Shown here: piece by piece, positions 8,461-16,208 of the stretch | Position numbering within the stretch: the stretch's first letter is position 1 | Layout of the letters: each line of letters starts with the position of its first letter | Origin: Flavobacterium sp. | GTDB lineage: Bacteria > Bacteroidota > Bacteroidia > Flavobacteriales > Flavobacteriaceae | Length of the DNA: 20,153 nt | Reading direction: 5' to 3' | NCBI GenBank assembly: GCA_030152225.1 | Contig: JASLHL010000318.1 | Span: forward strand, 1 to 20,153 | Position numbers and translations under genes: made by a program | Notes under the pieces: generated by a model | What the model saw: the letters and a program-made list of their open reading frames with translations, nothing else | Database searches by the model: none | What the model was told of the DNA's origin: nothing

Positions 8461-9234
8461 CGCTTCTTCTATATTGTATCCAATAATTTGCTTGTATAGC
8501 GTAAAGTAGATGGAGAATAAATACGGCAACGTAATTAAGATTCCCACGACAAAGAAGAATAATCCAGAAAATACTAAAAAGTAATTGAGGACTACCGTTA
8601 AGATAATCGGAATAGGTTGTTTATTAACGACTTGTATACTTGTTTTGATTGCTGCTAAAGGCGTCATACGACCGAAAATAATTAGGGGCGTTGCAAATAG
8701 CGTTAAAATATTGATCAGCCAATTGATGATGACCGATACCATTTCGAGTTGGTATTCTTTAAGTAATACAGAGAAAACGGTAAAGAATAAGGTAATGAGT
8801 CCCTGAGCGATAAAAACATACAATCCTCTAAGGCTAAAAAAGTATTTAAAAACACTTAGAAAGCGCGGTGTTTGCCCTAGGGCAGCTTCTGCATTAATCT
8901 TGTAAAAACCGGCAATGAGAACACTGGCCAAAGCAGAAAAAAGGACTGCGGCAAGTAGATAGTAATACAAAAGGGGAGGTTGAGTGAGTTGATTGGTCAA
9001 TTGCAACAATTGCTCTTGGATTTCTGCAGGACTAGCTGTTTCCTTGATATCGGTTATTTGCGTTAGGGCAATGGACCCCAAAAATGAAACAAAAAAGAAG
9101 GATAACAAGAGGCTTACAACAACAAGTAAGAGCGTTTTTTTGTAGTACATCGCGGCTTCGCGCATCACTAGAAAGGGCTGAATGTTATATCCTTCGTCTT
9201 TTATTCTTTGAATTGTTTGTTTTAAATGATTCAT
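8458..9234 (-). CDS. Six-helix integral membrane protein of unknown function
   Basis: This 258-residue hydrophobic protein has an amphipathic, charged N-terminus (1-30) and about six predicted membrane spans, roughly 33-53, 89-110, 137-157, 166-187, 207-228 and 231-247. The acidic linker at 58-85 probably faces the periplasm. The repeated pattern of helices around small polar turns (GFYKINAEAALGQ, FGRMTPLAAIKTS) recalls the loosely related YciC/DUF975 and GDPD-membrane-domain proteins, but I cannot assign a named family. It starts 21 bases after the metallopeptidase stop, so the two are very probably one operon. Its stop codon merges with a heptad repeat. Confidence 0.85.
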   Translation of the reverse strand: MNHLKQTIQRIKDEGYNIQPFLVMREAAMYYKKTLLLVVVSLLLSFFFVSFLGSIALTQITDIKETASPAEIQEQLLQLTNQLTQPPLLYYYLLAAVLFSALASVLIAGFYKINAEAALGQTPRFLSVFKYFFSLRGLYVFIAQGLITLFFTVFSVLLKEYQLEMVSVIINWLINILTLFATPLIIFGRMTPLAAIKTSIQVVNKQPIPIILTVVLNYFLVFSGLFFFVVGILITLPYLFSIYFTLYKQIIGYNIEEA

Positions 9235-9255
9235 TCGTTTGTTTAAAGTGTGTTA

Positions 9256-10110
9256 TTATTTGATGAAATCGAAGGTATTGCCTTGGTGGATGTCTCCGGT
9301 TTGGTATCCTTTCAAAAACCATTCCTTGCGTTGTTTGGAGGTACCATGGGTAAAAGAATCGGGATTTACGTGTCCAGATACTCTTTTTTGAATGGCATCA
9401 TCACCAACGGCTTGTGCAGCACTTAATGCAATATCGATATCTTTGGGTTCTAAAAATTTTTGTACGTGTTTAGCCCAAACACCAGCATAAAAATCCGCTT
9501 GGAGTTCCTGAGCTACTGAAAGTTTATTGGCTTCTTTTTTGGATAAGCGCTGCTGTTGTTCCCATACTTTGGCATTGGTTCCCATTAGGTTTTGGATGTG
9601 ATGGCCTACTTCATGGGCGAGTACATAAGCAATAGCGAAGTTTCCTTTCTCAGCGCCAAAACGCTGGTGAAGTTCTTCAAAGAAGCGCAAGTCTATGTAA
9701 ATTGTTTGATCTGCCGGACAATAGAACGGACCTACACTGGCTGTGGCATGACCACATTCGGTTTGCACTTCATCGTCAAAAAGATTCAAAGTAGGCTCTT
9801 GGTAGATTTGCCCCATTTGATCAAAAATGCCGTGCCATACATCTTCTGTATAAGCAAACATATACGAAATCATTTTCCCCATTTCCTTTTCTTCTGAAGA
9901 AAGGGTACGTGTTTCTACTTGCTCTGTTGAGTTTCCTTGATTTAATTGTTCTAAAACTGGTGCAATTTGTTGCCCTGTTTCACCGCCAAATACAACGAGT
10001 AACATCGCGATGATTCCTATTAATCCACCGCCAATAGCCGTTTTACCAGCCATTGATTTTCCTCTATTGTCTCGTACGTTTTTGCTTGGTCTACCGTTTT
10101 CCCATTTCAT
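9256..10110 (-). CDS. YpfJ-type neutral zinc metallopeptidase (membrane-anchored)
   Basis: This 284-residue protein of the YpfJ/KPN_02809 (Zn_peptidase) family has the family's usual size. A basic glycine-rich N-terminus (GRPSKNVRDNRG) precedes one membrane span (26-42), so the catalytic domain is outside the cytoplasmic membrane. The zinc-binding motif HEVGHH lies at 166-171, and the third-ligand region ELQADFYAG follows at 202-210. The conserved GPFYCPADQTIYID segment (127-140) is present. The physiological substrate of this family is unknown. It is the first gene of a two-gene operon with the membrane protein downstream. TACATTTA about 20 bases upstream (minus strand, near 10138-10131) could be a one-mismatch -7 box. 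Confidence 0.93.
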   Translation of the reverse strand: MKWENGRPSKNVRDNRGKSMAGKTAIGGGLIGIIAMLLVVFGGETGQQIAPVLEQLNQGNSTEQVETRTLSSEEKEMGKMISYMFAYTEDVWHGIFDQMGQIYQEPTLNLFDDEVQTECGHATASVGPFYCPADQTIYIDLRFFEELHQRFGAEKGNFAIAYVLAHEVGHHIQNLMGTNAKVWEQQQRLSKKEANKLSVAQELQADFYAGVWAKHVQKFLEPKDIDIALSAAQAVGDDAIQKRVSGHVNPDSFTHGTSKQRKEWFLKGYQTGDIHQGNTFDFIK

Positions 10111-10150
10111 AAGAGATCCCTATTTTTTCGTAAATGTATGAAAAAAGATA

Positions 10151-10227
10151 GAGATTGGAAATGGGAGATTGGAAATGGGAGATGGGTTGTACTTACAACT
10201 TACAAAGTACAACGAGCATCTACCATC
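10151..10227. repeat. Eleven-heptad array with internal dyad symmetry
   Basis: The DNA can be cut into eleven consecutive 7-mers without losing register. GAGATTG GAAATGG occurs twice, then GAGATGG, GTTGTAC, TTACAAC, TTACAAA, GTACAAC, GAGCATC and TACCATC. The left half is partly the reverse complement of the right: GGAGATGG pairs with CCATCTCC and TTGTAC with GTACAA. It sits between the metallopeptidase start and the yebC terminator. Confidence 0.75.
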
Positions 10228-10230
10228 TCC

Positions 10231-10263
10231 ATAAAAAAAGCTTCCCTCGGGAAGCTTTTTTTT
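10231..10263 (-). terminator. Intrinsic terminator of yebC
   Basis: The stem AAGCTTCC/GGAAGCTT around a CTCG loop is flanked by A and T runs on both sides, and its T-rich side runs directly into the yebC stop codon (10264-10262). It separates yebC from the metallopeptidase operon. Confidence 0.85.
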
Positions 10264-10972
10264 ATGCCATTGTAGTGAAGACGTTTTGCACGTCATCATC
10301 TTCTTCAATCTTTTCTAATAATTTGTCTACATCTGCTTGTTCTGCTTCTGATAGTTCTTTTGTAACTTGTGGAATACGGTCAAACCCTGAAGATAAGATT
10401 TCGATGCTTCTGCTTTCCAATTCTTTTTGGATTGCACCAAAACTTTCAAAAGGAGCATAGATCATAACACCATCCTCGTCTTCAAATATTTCGTCGATTC
10501 CAAAATCGATTAGTTCCAATTCAAATTCTTCTAAATCTCTGTTAGGGTCCGTAGGGATTCTAAAGTTACAGGTATGATCGAACATAAATTCTACCGAACC
10601 TGAAGTACCTAGGGTACCGTTACACTTGTTGAAATAACTTCTGATATTGGCAACAGTACGGTTGTTGTTATCTGTAGCACATTCGATTAAGAAAGCGATT
10701 CCATGTGGACCATAGCCTTCGAACATTACTTCTTTATAGTTTTCGGTGTCTTTATCCGTTGCACGTTTTATTGCACGCTCCACGTTTTCTTTCGGCATAT
10801 TCGCTGCCTTCGCGTTTTGCATGACTGCACGTAATCGAGAGTTTGTTTCAGGGTTAGGTCCGCCTTCTTTAATAGCCATTACAATATCCTTACCAATTCT
10901 CGTAAACGTTTTTGCCATAGCAGACCAACGTTTTAGCTTACGTCCTTTTCTAAATTCAAACGCTCTTCCCAT
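10262..10972 (-). CDS. yebC: YebC/PmpR (TACO1) family protein
   Basis: This 236-residue cytoplasmic protein belongs to the YebC/TACO1 family. Members have been described as DNA-binding transcriptional regulators and, more recently, as translation factors that help ribosomes through difficult (proline-rich) stretches. The start MGRAFEFRKGRKLKRWSAMAKTFTR is a Bacteroidota variant of the usual MAGHSKWANIKHRK opening. The conserved NSRLRAVMQNAKAANMPKENVERAIKR segment (43-70), the YEGYGPHG-like FEGYGPHG and the acidic third domain (FEDEDGVMIYA) are all present. It is monocistronic, with a terminator on each side and a perfect TATTTTTG -7 box 28-35 bases before the ATG. Confidence 0.95.
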   Translation of the reverse strand: MGRAFEFRKGRKLKRWSAMAKTFTRIGKDIVMAIKEGGPNPETNSRLRAVMQNAKAANMPKENVERAIKRATDKDTENYKEVMFEGYGPHGIAFLIECATDNNNRTVANIRSYFNKCNGTLGTSGSVEFMFDHTCNFRIPTDPNRDLEEFELELIDFGIDEIFEDEDGVMIYAPFESFGAIQKELESRSIEILSSGFDRIPQVTKELSEAEQADVDKLLEKIEEDDDVQNVFTTMA

Positions 10973-10999
10973 AATAATTTATAACTTGATTTAATTGTG

Positions 11000-11007
11000 C
11001 AAAAATA
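11000..11007 (-). promoter_or_regulatory. Candidate -7 box of the yebC promoter
   Basis: On the minus strand this reads TATTTTTG followed by C, a perfect match to the Bacteroidota TAnnTTTG box. It would give a leader of about 20 bases. No clear -33 element is visible in the AT-rich DNA upstream. Confidence 0.5.
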
Positions 11008-11028
11008 AAAGATAAAAAAAATATATCA

Positions 11029-11057
11029 TAAAAAAGAGGGGCTTATTTTAAGCCCCT
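11029..11057 (-). terminator. Intrinsic terminator of gcvT
   Basis: The 9-bp stem AGGGGCTTA/TAAGCCCCT (11037-11045 with 11049-11057) has a 3-base loop and is followed on the minus strand by CTTTTTT. It lies 14 bases after the gcvT stop and ends transcription before the yebC promoter. Confidence 0.88.
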
Positions 11058-11071
11058 GATTTCTGATTGAA

Positions 11072-12154
11072 TTATTTTTTGTAAAAGGGTGTTTTCACCA
11101 CTTTTGCTTCAACGTCATTTTTTCTAATGCGGATATAGATTGCGCTACCTTCTGCTGCATGCTCCAGCGTAACATAGCCCATTCCGATTCCCTTTCCTAA
11201 AGAAGGTGACATCGTTCCAGAGGTAACTTTTCCGATGATCGTACCAGCTGCATCTACAATTTCGTAGTCGTGTCTTGGAATTCCTTTTCCTACTAATTCG
11301 AATCCTACTAATTTATTTTTCAGACCCGCTTCTTTTTGTGCTTTTAAGATATCAGCGCTGATGAAGTCTTTGGTGAATTTAGTGACCCAACCTAAACCAG
11401 CTTCTAATGGTGAAATTTCGTCGTTTAGTTCATTGCCATATAAGCAATATCCCATTTCTAAACGCAGTGTATCACGAGCCGCTAATCCGATGGGTTTGAT
11501 TCCCCAATTAGCACCCGCTTCGAATACTTTATTCCAGATCATTTCGATATCCTCGTTTTTCGCATAAATTTCAAAACCTCCAGAACCTGTGTATCCCGTT
11601 GTAGAAATAACCACATCTTTCGCACCAGCGAAAGTATCAATTGTAAAGTTGTAGAATTTAAGTTCAGTTAAATTTACCGCTGTTAAGCTTTGCATCGCTT
11701 CAACTGCTTTAGGCCCTTGAATAGCTAGGATAGAATAACTATCAGATAAGTTTTCAATCGTTGCATTTACATCATTATGTTGGTTGATCCATGCCCAATC
11801 TTTATCGATATTCGAAGCATTAACCACCATAAGGTATTCACTTTCATTTACTCTATACGTGATGATATCGTCAATTACTCCTCCTTTTTCATTTGGAAAG
11901 TAACAGTATTGTGCTTTTCCATCTACTAGCGTAGAAGCGTCATTTGAAGTAACTTTTTGGATTAATGGCAATGCATTTGGACCAGATAGTTTGAAAATTC
12001 CCATGTGCGATACATCAAATACGCCCACACCATTTCTAACTGTTTCGTGTTCTGCATTTACACCCTCATATTGAACAGGCATTGAAAAACCTGCAAATGG
12101 AACCATTTTAGCTCCTAAACCTTCGTGAATGTGATTTAAAGTTACTTGTTTCAT
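11072..12154 (-). CDS. gcvT: Glycine cleavage system T protein (aminomethyltransferase)
   Basis: GcvT takes the aminomethyl group from lipoylated H protein and, with tetrahydrofolate, yields methylene-THF, ammonia and reduced H protein. I chose the ATG at 12154 (MKQVTLNHIHEGLGAKMV), giving 360 residues as usual. An in-frame TTG five codons upstream (12169) is less likely. The folate-binding half includes MVPFAGFSMPVQYE (17-30), DVSHMG (47-52) and the catalytic aspartate region GGVIDDIITY (91-100). GYTGSGGFEIY (187-197) and the ARDTLRLEMGYCLYGNEL block (226-243) complete the core. The gcvH and gcvP genes are not next to it, as is common in this phylum. The leader contains TACTTTAG (minus strand, 12191-12184), a one-mismatch -7 box. 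Confidence 0.96.
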   Translation of the reverse strand: MKQVTLNHIHEGLGAKMVPFAGFSMPVQYEGVNAEHETVRNGVGVFDVSHMGIFKLSGPNALPLIQKVTSNDASTLVDGKAQYCYFPNEKGGVIDDIITYRVNESEYLMVVNASNIDKDWAWINQHNDVNATIENLSDSYSILAIQGPKAVEAMQSLTAVNLTELKFYNFTIDTFAGAKDVVISTTGYTGSGGFEIYAKNEDIEMIWNKVFEAGANWGIKPIGLAARDTLRLEMGYCLYGNELNDEISPLEAGLGWVTKFTKDFISADILKAQKEAGLKNKLVGFELVGKGIPRHDYEIVDAAGTIIGKVTSGTMSPSLGKGIGMGYVTLEHAAEGSAIYIRIRKNDVEAKVVKTPFYKK

Positions 12155-12339
12155 CGTGTTGTATATCAATTATAATAATAGCGCTAAAGTAAACTAATTT
12201 TATTGGATTTGAAAATAGGAATTTATGTTCAATAAATACACGCTGATATTGAGATATTTATAAGATAATTAAGATAAAATTCGATAGTTTGTGTGCGAAT
12301 GCTGTATTTTTTTTGAATTTTTGAAAAATACTTTTAAGC

Positions 12340-12370
12340 TTGGTTTTCAGCTCGTTAGGTTGTATCTTTG
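12340..12370 (+). promoter_or_regulatory. Bacteroidota-type promoter of the DUF6804-like gene
   Basis: TTG at 12340-12342 and TATCTTTG at 12363-12370 (followed by C) are separated by 20 bases, a near-ideal -33/-7 pair for the phylum's primary sigma factor. The expected start is about 12376, some 20 bases before the ATG. It also argues that the gene starts at 12397 and not at the in-frame ATG within the promoter. Confidence 0.75.
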
Positions 12371-12396
12371 CGGTATATTTAAATAAAATAGAAACT

Positions 12397-12702
12397 ATGG
12401 AAAAAGGATTAAAAATAGGCGCAATTTTATTGTTATTAGCAGGGATGCTAAGCTTGCCACAAGATTTTTATGAATTGACAAAATTCATCTTAATTGCATT
12501 ATTCGGGATCCTAGCTTACAATTCACATGTGGAAGCAAATATTAAAGGTACAGGATTGTATATTGCTTTAATTATTTTGTTTCAACCTTTCGTTCCGCTT
12601 CCATTTGGAGCAACAGTATGGATGGTATTACACGGTGCAATCGTAGCTTTTCTAGCTGTAACCTTATTTACTACGAAAAGTAAGCTTAGCAAAGCTATTT
12701 AA
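12397..12702 (+). CDS. Small membrane protein, DUF6804-like
   Basis: This 101-residue protein has a short charged start (MEKG) and about four hydrophobic segments, near 5-20, 25-41, 50-70 and 74-92, with a basic tail (TKSKLSKAI). The pattern LPQDFYELTKFILIALFGILAYNS followed by LIILFQPFVPLPFGATVW resembles the DUF6804 family (LPYGYYxxLR... AYxA... ILFNPIxP... W). That assignment is from memory of the family pattern and should be treated as probable. Function is unknown. The start is chosen because an earlier in-frame ATG at 12340 overlaps the -33 element. The gene is monocistronic, with its own promoter and terminator. Confidence 0.85.
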   Translation: MEKGLKIGAILLLLAGMLSLPQDFYELTKFILIALFGILAYNSHVEANIKGTGLYIALIILFQPFVPLPFGATVWMVLHGAIVAFLAVTLFTTKSKLSKAI

Positions 12703-12730
12703 TGAAAAGTTAAAAAACAAGAAATATTTT

Positions 12731-12767
12731 AAAAAAAGTCATTCGCTTTGCGAATGACTTTTTTTTT
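12731..12767 (+). terminator. Intrinsic terminator of the DUF6804-like gene
   Basis: The 11-bp stem AAGTCATTCGC/GCGAATGACTT (12736-12746 with 12750-12760) has a TTT loop, an upstream A run and nine T residues from the stem end. It lies 28 bases after the stop and is probably active in both directions. Confidence 0.9.
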
Positions 12768-12831
12768 GGACAAGGGAAAGGGGAGAAGGGTGATTTTTTT
12801 TAATAAAAAGACAATTCGCTGGTTTTTTACT

Positions 12832-13007
12832 CGGTGTATCTCACCTAGTTTATATTTTGTTTTAGTGTTCGATGAACCTACACTTCGTTTCGGTGTATCT
12901 CACCTAGTTTATATTTTGTTTTAGTGTTCGATGAACCTACACTTCGTTTCGGTGTATCTCACTGCGTTTACATTTGTTTTGGTGTTTGATGAATCTATAA
13001 TTTGTTC
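12832..13007. repeat. Tandem 59-bp repeat, two perfect copies and one diverged copy
   Basis: Units at 12832-12890 and 12891-12949 are identical; each starts CGGTGTATCTCACC and ends ACACTTCGTTT. A third unit (12950-13007) has about a dozen differences. A fourth copy, missing its first few bases, lies 3.3 kb away at 16285-16343. No reading frame or recognised family was found. Confidence 0.9.
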
Positions 13008-13031
13008 TTTGTGCGTATTAACGTACACAGA

Positions 13032-13101
13032 TCACTTCTCACCACTCACTTCTCACCACTCACTTCTCACCACTCACTTCTCACCACTCACCAATCATTA
13101 A
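13032..13101. repeat. Heptad array, four perfect 14-bp units
   Basis: The unit TCACTTC TCACCAC is repeated four times without a mismatch (13032-13087), then decays as TCACCAA and TCATTAA. It lies in the convergent spacer between the DUF6804-like gene and copA. On the minus strand each heptad contains TGA. Confidence 0.9.
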
Positions 13102-13340
13102 TTTTTTCTGTTTTATATGTTAAATAGAGGTTTTTAAAAATTGTAAGTCTTGTTTTTTTGCTAATATTTGATTTTTTTTATAATTTTTATATTAAAATAT
13201 TTTATTATTAGTTTTTTTTAGTATATTGCATAGGGTAAATAAATGTATTACTGTATTTTTTATTAGTTGTTAAAAATGAGTATTTAGTCGTTCTTTTTTA
13301 CTTTGTGGGGACTTGGTTTTAGAATTGAACAAATACGAAA
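13102..13340. other. Extremely AT-rich spacer
   Basis: No gene is supported. Long T runs and TATATTAAAATATTTTATT-type DNA fill 13130-13220. It lies between the heptad array and the copA terminator. I see no promoter at normal spacing and no iterated protein-binding sites. Confidence 0.6.
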
Positions 13341-13381
13341 AAAACAAAAGAGGCTGTCTGTTTAGATAGCCTCTTTTATTT
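13341..13381 (-). terminator. Intrinsic terminator downstream of copA
   Basis: A 14-bp stem (13346-13359 with 13364-13377, one G-U pair) surrounds a GTTT loop, with T runs on both outer sides in the respective directions. It is about 60 bases past the copA stop, beyond a short heptad array. Confidence 0.85.
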
Positions 13382-13398
13382 TTAAGTGATTGGTGAAT

Positions 13399-13433
13399 CG
13401 TAATCTATAAACCGTCAACCGTTCATTGTCAAC
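13399..13433. repeat. Degenerate heptad array just after the copA stop
   Basis: The run divides into CGTAATC, TATAAAC, CGTCAAC, CGTTCAT and TGTCAAC, a five-unit series in constant 7-base register, preceded by GGTGAAT. It ends 4 bases before the copA stop codon. Confidence 0.5.
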
Positions 13434-13437
13434 TATA

Positions 13438-15975
13438 TTATAACGTAGTGTTTTTCAGGCGCAATGAGTTGGCAATAACCGAAACCGAACTAAAGCTCAT
13501 CGCTACAGCAGCAATCATGGGAGATAATACAATGCCAAAAACGGGGTATAAAATACCTGCAGCAATGGGAATACCAATACTGTTATATACAAAGGCAAAG
13601 AATAAGTTCTCCTTGATGTTTTTCATCACGTTATGACTCAAACGAATCGCTTGGGGGATTTTGTCAATTTCTCCTTGTAAGAGGGTAATTTCCGCGCTTT
13701 CAATCGCCACATCTGTTCCAGTCCCCATGGCAATACCTACATTCGCTTGGGCAAGGGCAGGAGCATCGTTAATTCCATCACCAGCCATAGCGACAATTTT
13801 TCCTTCACTTTGCAGTTTCTTAATTGCATTGAGCTTATCTTCTGGTAGTGCTTCCGCAAGAAATTGTTGAATCCCCAATTGTTTCGATACCGCTTGGGCT
13901 GTATTGTGATTATCACCCGTAATCATGATTACCTCAATACCTTGTTGATGTAGTTTTTCAATGGTAGTAAAGCTCGAAGCTTTGATCTTATCATGCATGA
14001 CAACATATCCGAGTACCGTATGGCCTTCCGCAATATAAGAGATCGTTTTCCCCTCTTTTTGGATGGCAGTAACTTCCGCGCGTAATGCGTCGCTTATTGT
14101 CGCTTGTAAAGATTCCATTAAGGCTGCATTTCCTAAGGAAATTCGTTTTTTATCCACGACCCCTTGAATTCCTTTACCCGTTACACTGGCAAATAGTTTT
14201 ACAGGCGTTAGCGTCAGTTGTTTTTCTTTTGCTGCCTGAGTAAAGGCCAAGGCTAAGGGATGCTCGCTATTTTGATTTAAGGAGGCGGTAAGATGTAATA
14301 AAGCCGTTGCATCATAGTCTGTATGCGTTGATACGATCTTTTCAATGGACGGTTTTCCTTCTGTAAGCGTTCCTGTTTTATCCGTAATTAGAACATTAAT
14401 TTTATTTGCGGTTTCAAGTGCTTCTGCATTTTTGATTAAGATTCCATTTTGAGCTCCTTTTCCGATGCCCACCATAATCGACATGGGGGTTGCTAAACCT
14501 AAAGCACAAGGACAAGCGATAATTAATACCGCTAATGCATTGATAAACGCATAGGCTAGTTTCGGTTCAGGACCTAAGAATTTCCATAAAAGGAAAGTTG
14601 CAATGGCAATGAGAATTACGGTAGGAACAAAATAAGTCGATACCTTATCTGCCAATTTCTGAATTGGTGCACGGGAGCGACTGGCGTTGTTGACCATCTC
14701 AATAATTTGCGCCAACAAAGTGTCTTTTCCAACCTTTTCTGCTTGCATAACAAAAGAGGTGTTGCTGTTGATGGTTCCCGCCACAACTTTGTCCTGCTTC
14801 GTTTTTTCTACGGGAATAGGTTCTCCCGTAATCATGGACTCGTCAATAGTTGCCTGTCCTTCGAGAATGATGCCATCTACTGGGATTTTCTCTCCCGGTT
14901 TTACGCGTAACTTATCGTGTTTTAAAATAGCATCGATGGCTACTTTTTCCTCTACATTGTCCGCGTTGATACGCGTTGCTTCTGTTGGAGATAGTTTGAG
15001 GAGCTCTTTAATGGCGGTATTGGTTCTACTGTGTGCCTTAGCTTCCATCACTTGTCCTAACATCACCAAGGTTAAAATCACCGCTACGGATTCAAAATAC
15101 AGGTGGATGCCATGTTCGCCTTTAAAGTCTTCGGGAAATAAATTGGGAAAAAAGAGGGCAACCACACTAAATAGTAATCCAGCGGCTCCTCCCAATCCAA
15201 TTAAGCTAAACATGTTGAGATTCCACGTTTTAAAAGAAACCCAAGCGCGTTGGAAAAACGTCCAACAGATGTACACCACGGGAATCGTAAAAATCAATTG
15301 GATGTAATTGTTGAGTTGCATGGGAATAATCTTGCCAATCGGATCACCAGGTAACATACTTCCCATCGATAGAATGAAAACGGGTAAAGTAAAGAGAATG
15401 GCAAATTTTAGTTTGCGCAACATATCGGGATAGGTGGTGTCCTCGGGTTCAATACTGATGGTTTTAGCAACTAAATCCATCCCACAAACCGGACAACTCC
15501 CCGGTTCATCATAGGTTTTATCCCCCTCACATAGCATCGGACAATAGTAAACGGTTTGTTTGATTTTTGCTGCGGGAATTTGTTCCAAATTCATTCCACA
15601 AACCGGACAACCGACATTGCTATCGTAGACCTTATCGCCTTCACATAACATCGGACAGAAATATTTACCCGCTTTATCTGCCATATCAGCTGGAATCTCT
15701 TGATGAAAGTGATCTTCCTCACTCAATTCCACAGGAGGTAGTACTTCTTCTGTTCCATCTGCTTGGGTAATAACTTCTTGTAAGATATACTGTCCCTTTT
15801 TAAGGAGGGCTTTTTGTAAAGTTAAGGTATCAATATCGTGATGTAAATCGAGAGTTGCTTGTTCGTGCTCCAATGAAACTTCAGCCTGCACACCCTTAAT
15901 CTCGTTTAAGGTATTTTCTACTTTGGTTCGACAACCATTGCAGCTCATTCCACTTACTTTGTATACTTTTTTCAT
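13438..15975 (-). CDS. copA: Cu+-exporting P1B-type ATPase with HMA and two heavy-metal-binding domains
   Basis: This 845-residue ATP-driven exporter moves Cu+ (possibly Ag+) out of the cytoplasm. An N-terminal HMA domain has GMSCNGC (Cys12, Cys15). Two tandem short metal-binding domains follow (about 105-134 and 144-168), each with CPMLCEGDK and CPVCGM. The core has the actuator TGE (383-385), the membrane CPC motif (488-490), the phosphorylated Asp532 in DKTGTLT, the HP pair (572-573), MITGDN (684-689) and GDGINDAP (732-739). YN in FVYNSIG and MSFSS in the last helices fit the Cu+ subclass (P1B-1). It is apparently monocistronic. A 7-bp inverted repeat sits 9-25 bases before the ATG. No copper chaperone or regulator gene is adjacent. 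Confidence 0.95.
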   Translation of the reverse strand: MKKVYKVSGMSCNGCRTKVENTLNEIKGVQAEVSLEHEQATLDLHHDIDTLTLQKALLKKGQYILQEVITQADGTEEVLPPVELSEEDHFHQEIPADMADKAGKYFCPMLCEGDKVYDSNVGCPVCGMNLEQIPAAKIKQTVYYCPMLCEGDKTYDEPGSCPVCGMDLVAKTISIEPEDTTYPDMLRKLKFAILFTLPVFILSMGSMLPGDPIGKIIPMQLNNYIQLIFTIPVVYICWTFFQRAWVSFKTWNLNMFSLIGLGGAAGLLFSVVALFFPNLFPEDFKGEHGIHLYFESVAVILTLVMLGQVMEAKAHSRTNTAIKELLKLSPTEATRINADNVEEKVAIDAILKHDKLRVKPGEKIPVDGIILEGQATIDESMITGEPIPVEKTKQDKVVAGTINSNTSFVMQAEKVGKDTLLAQIIEMVNNASRSRAPIQKLADKVSTYFVPTVILIAIATFLLWKFLGPEPKLAYAFINALAVLIIACPCALGLATPMSIMVGIGKGAQNGILIKNAEALETANKINVLITDKTGTLTEGKPSIEKIVSTHTDYDATALLHLTASLNQNSEHPLALAFTQAAKEKQLTLTPVKLFASVTGKGIQGVVDKKRISLGNAALMESLQATISDALRAEVTAIQKEGKTISYIAEGHTVLGYVVMHDKIKASSFTTIEKLHQQGIEVIMITGDNHNTAQAVSKQLGIQQFLAEALPEDKLNAIKKLQSEGKIVAMAGDGINDAPALAQANVGIAMGTGTDVAIESAEITLLQGEIDKIPQAIRLSHNVMKNIKENLFFAFVYNSIGIPIAAGILYPVFGIVLSPMIAAVAMSFSSVSVIANSLRLKNTTL

Positions 15976-15983
15976 GCAATTAG

Positions 15984-16000
15984 GTGTTTTTTTAAAACAC
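15984..16000 (-). promoter_or_regulatory. Inverted repeat in the copA leader
   Basis: A perfect 7-bp dyad GTGTTTT-TTT-AAAACAC lies 9-25 bases before the copA start codon. It could form a hairpin in the mRNA next to the ribosome entry site or serve as a protein-binding dyad. No TAnnTTTG box was found upstream, so the promoter is not placed. Confidence 0.3.
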
Positions 16001-16120
16001 TAAGTTCGCTATTTTGTGGAGATTAAACGTTACATAATTTTTGTAAAGGGTTATATTTTTTTAGTTTATGGTTTACGACAGTTCGCGCAAAGCACAACGA
16101 GCAAATAACAAATAATAAAC

Positions 16121-16145
16121 AAAAAAACTTCTTATCACAGAAGTT
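16121..16145 (-). terminator. Repeat-borne terminator-like hairpin (copy 1)
   Basis: The stem AACTTCT/AGAAGTT (7 bp) with a 6-base loop is followed on the minus strand by a T run. It could end transcripts coming from the pseudouridine synthase gene. Confidence 0.4.
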
Positions 16146-16208
16146 TAGTTTACGCTTTACCTTAGTTTAGTTCGCGCAAAGCACAACGAGCAAATAACAA
16201 ATAATAAA

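Noticed and set aside
12155..12169. Upstream TTG start for gcvT, adding five residues
   Set aside because: The ATG at 12154 matches the usual N-terminus of the family (MKQVTLNHIHEGLGAKMV), and TTG starts are less common.
12340..12396. Upstream ATG for the DUF6804-like gene
   Set aside because: It overlaps the TTG and TATCTTTG promoter elements, and the added residues do not resemble the family's N-terminus.
12832..12949. 59-bp tandem units as a CRISPR or coding repeat
   Set aside because: The two units abut with no spacer, and stops occur in the frames I checked. There is no sign of translation.
13032..13101. Possible CRISPR-like array
   Set aside because: The units are 7/14 bp and contiguous, with no unique spacers, no repeat of 23 bases or more, and no cas genes in the window.
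14687..15307. Plus-strand open frame of 206 codons inside copA
   Set aside because: It lies entirely antisense to a well-supported ATPase gene and its composition is not protein-like. It is a shadow of copA codon use.
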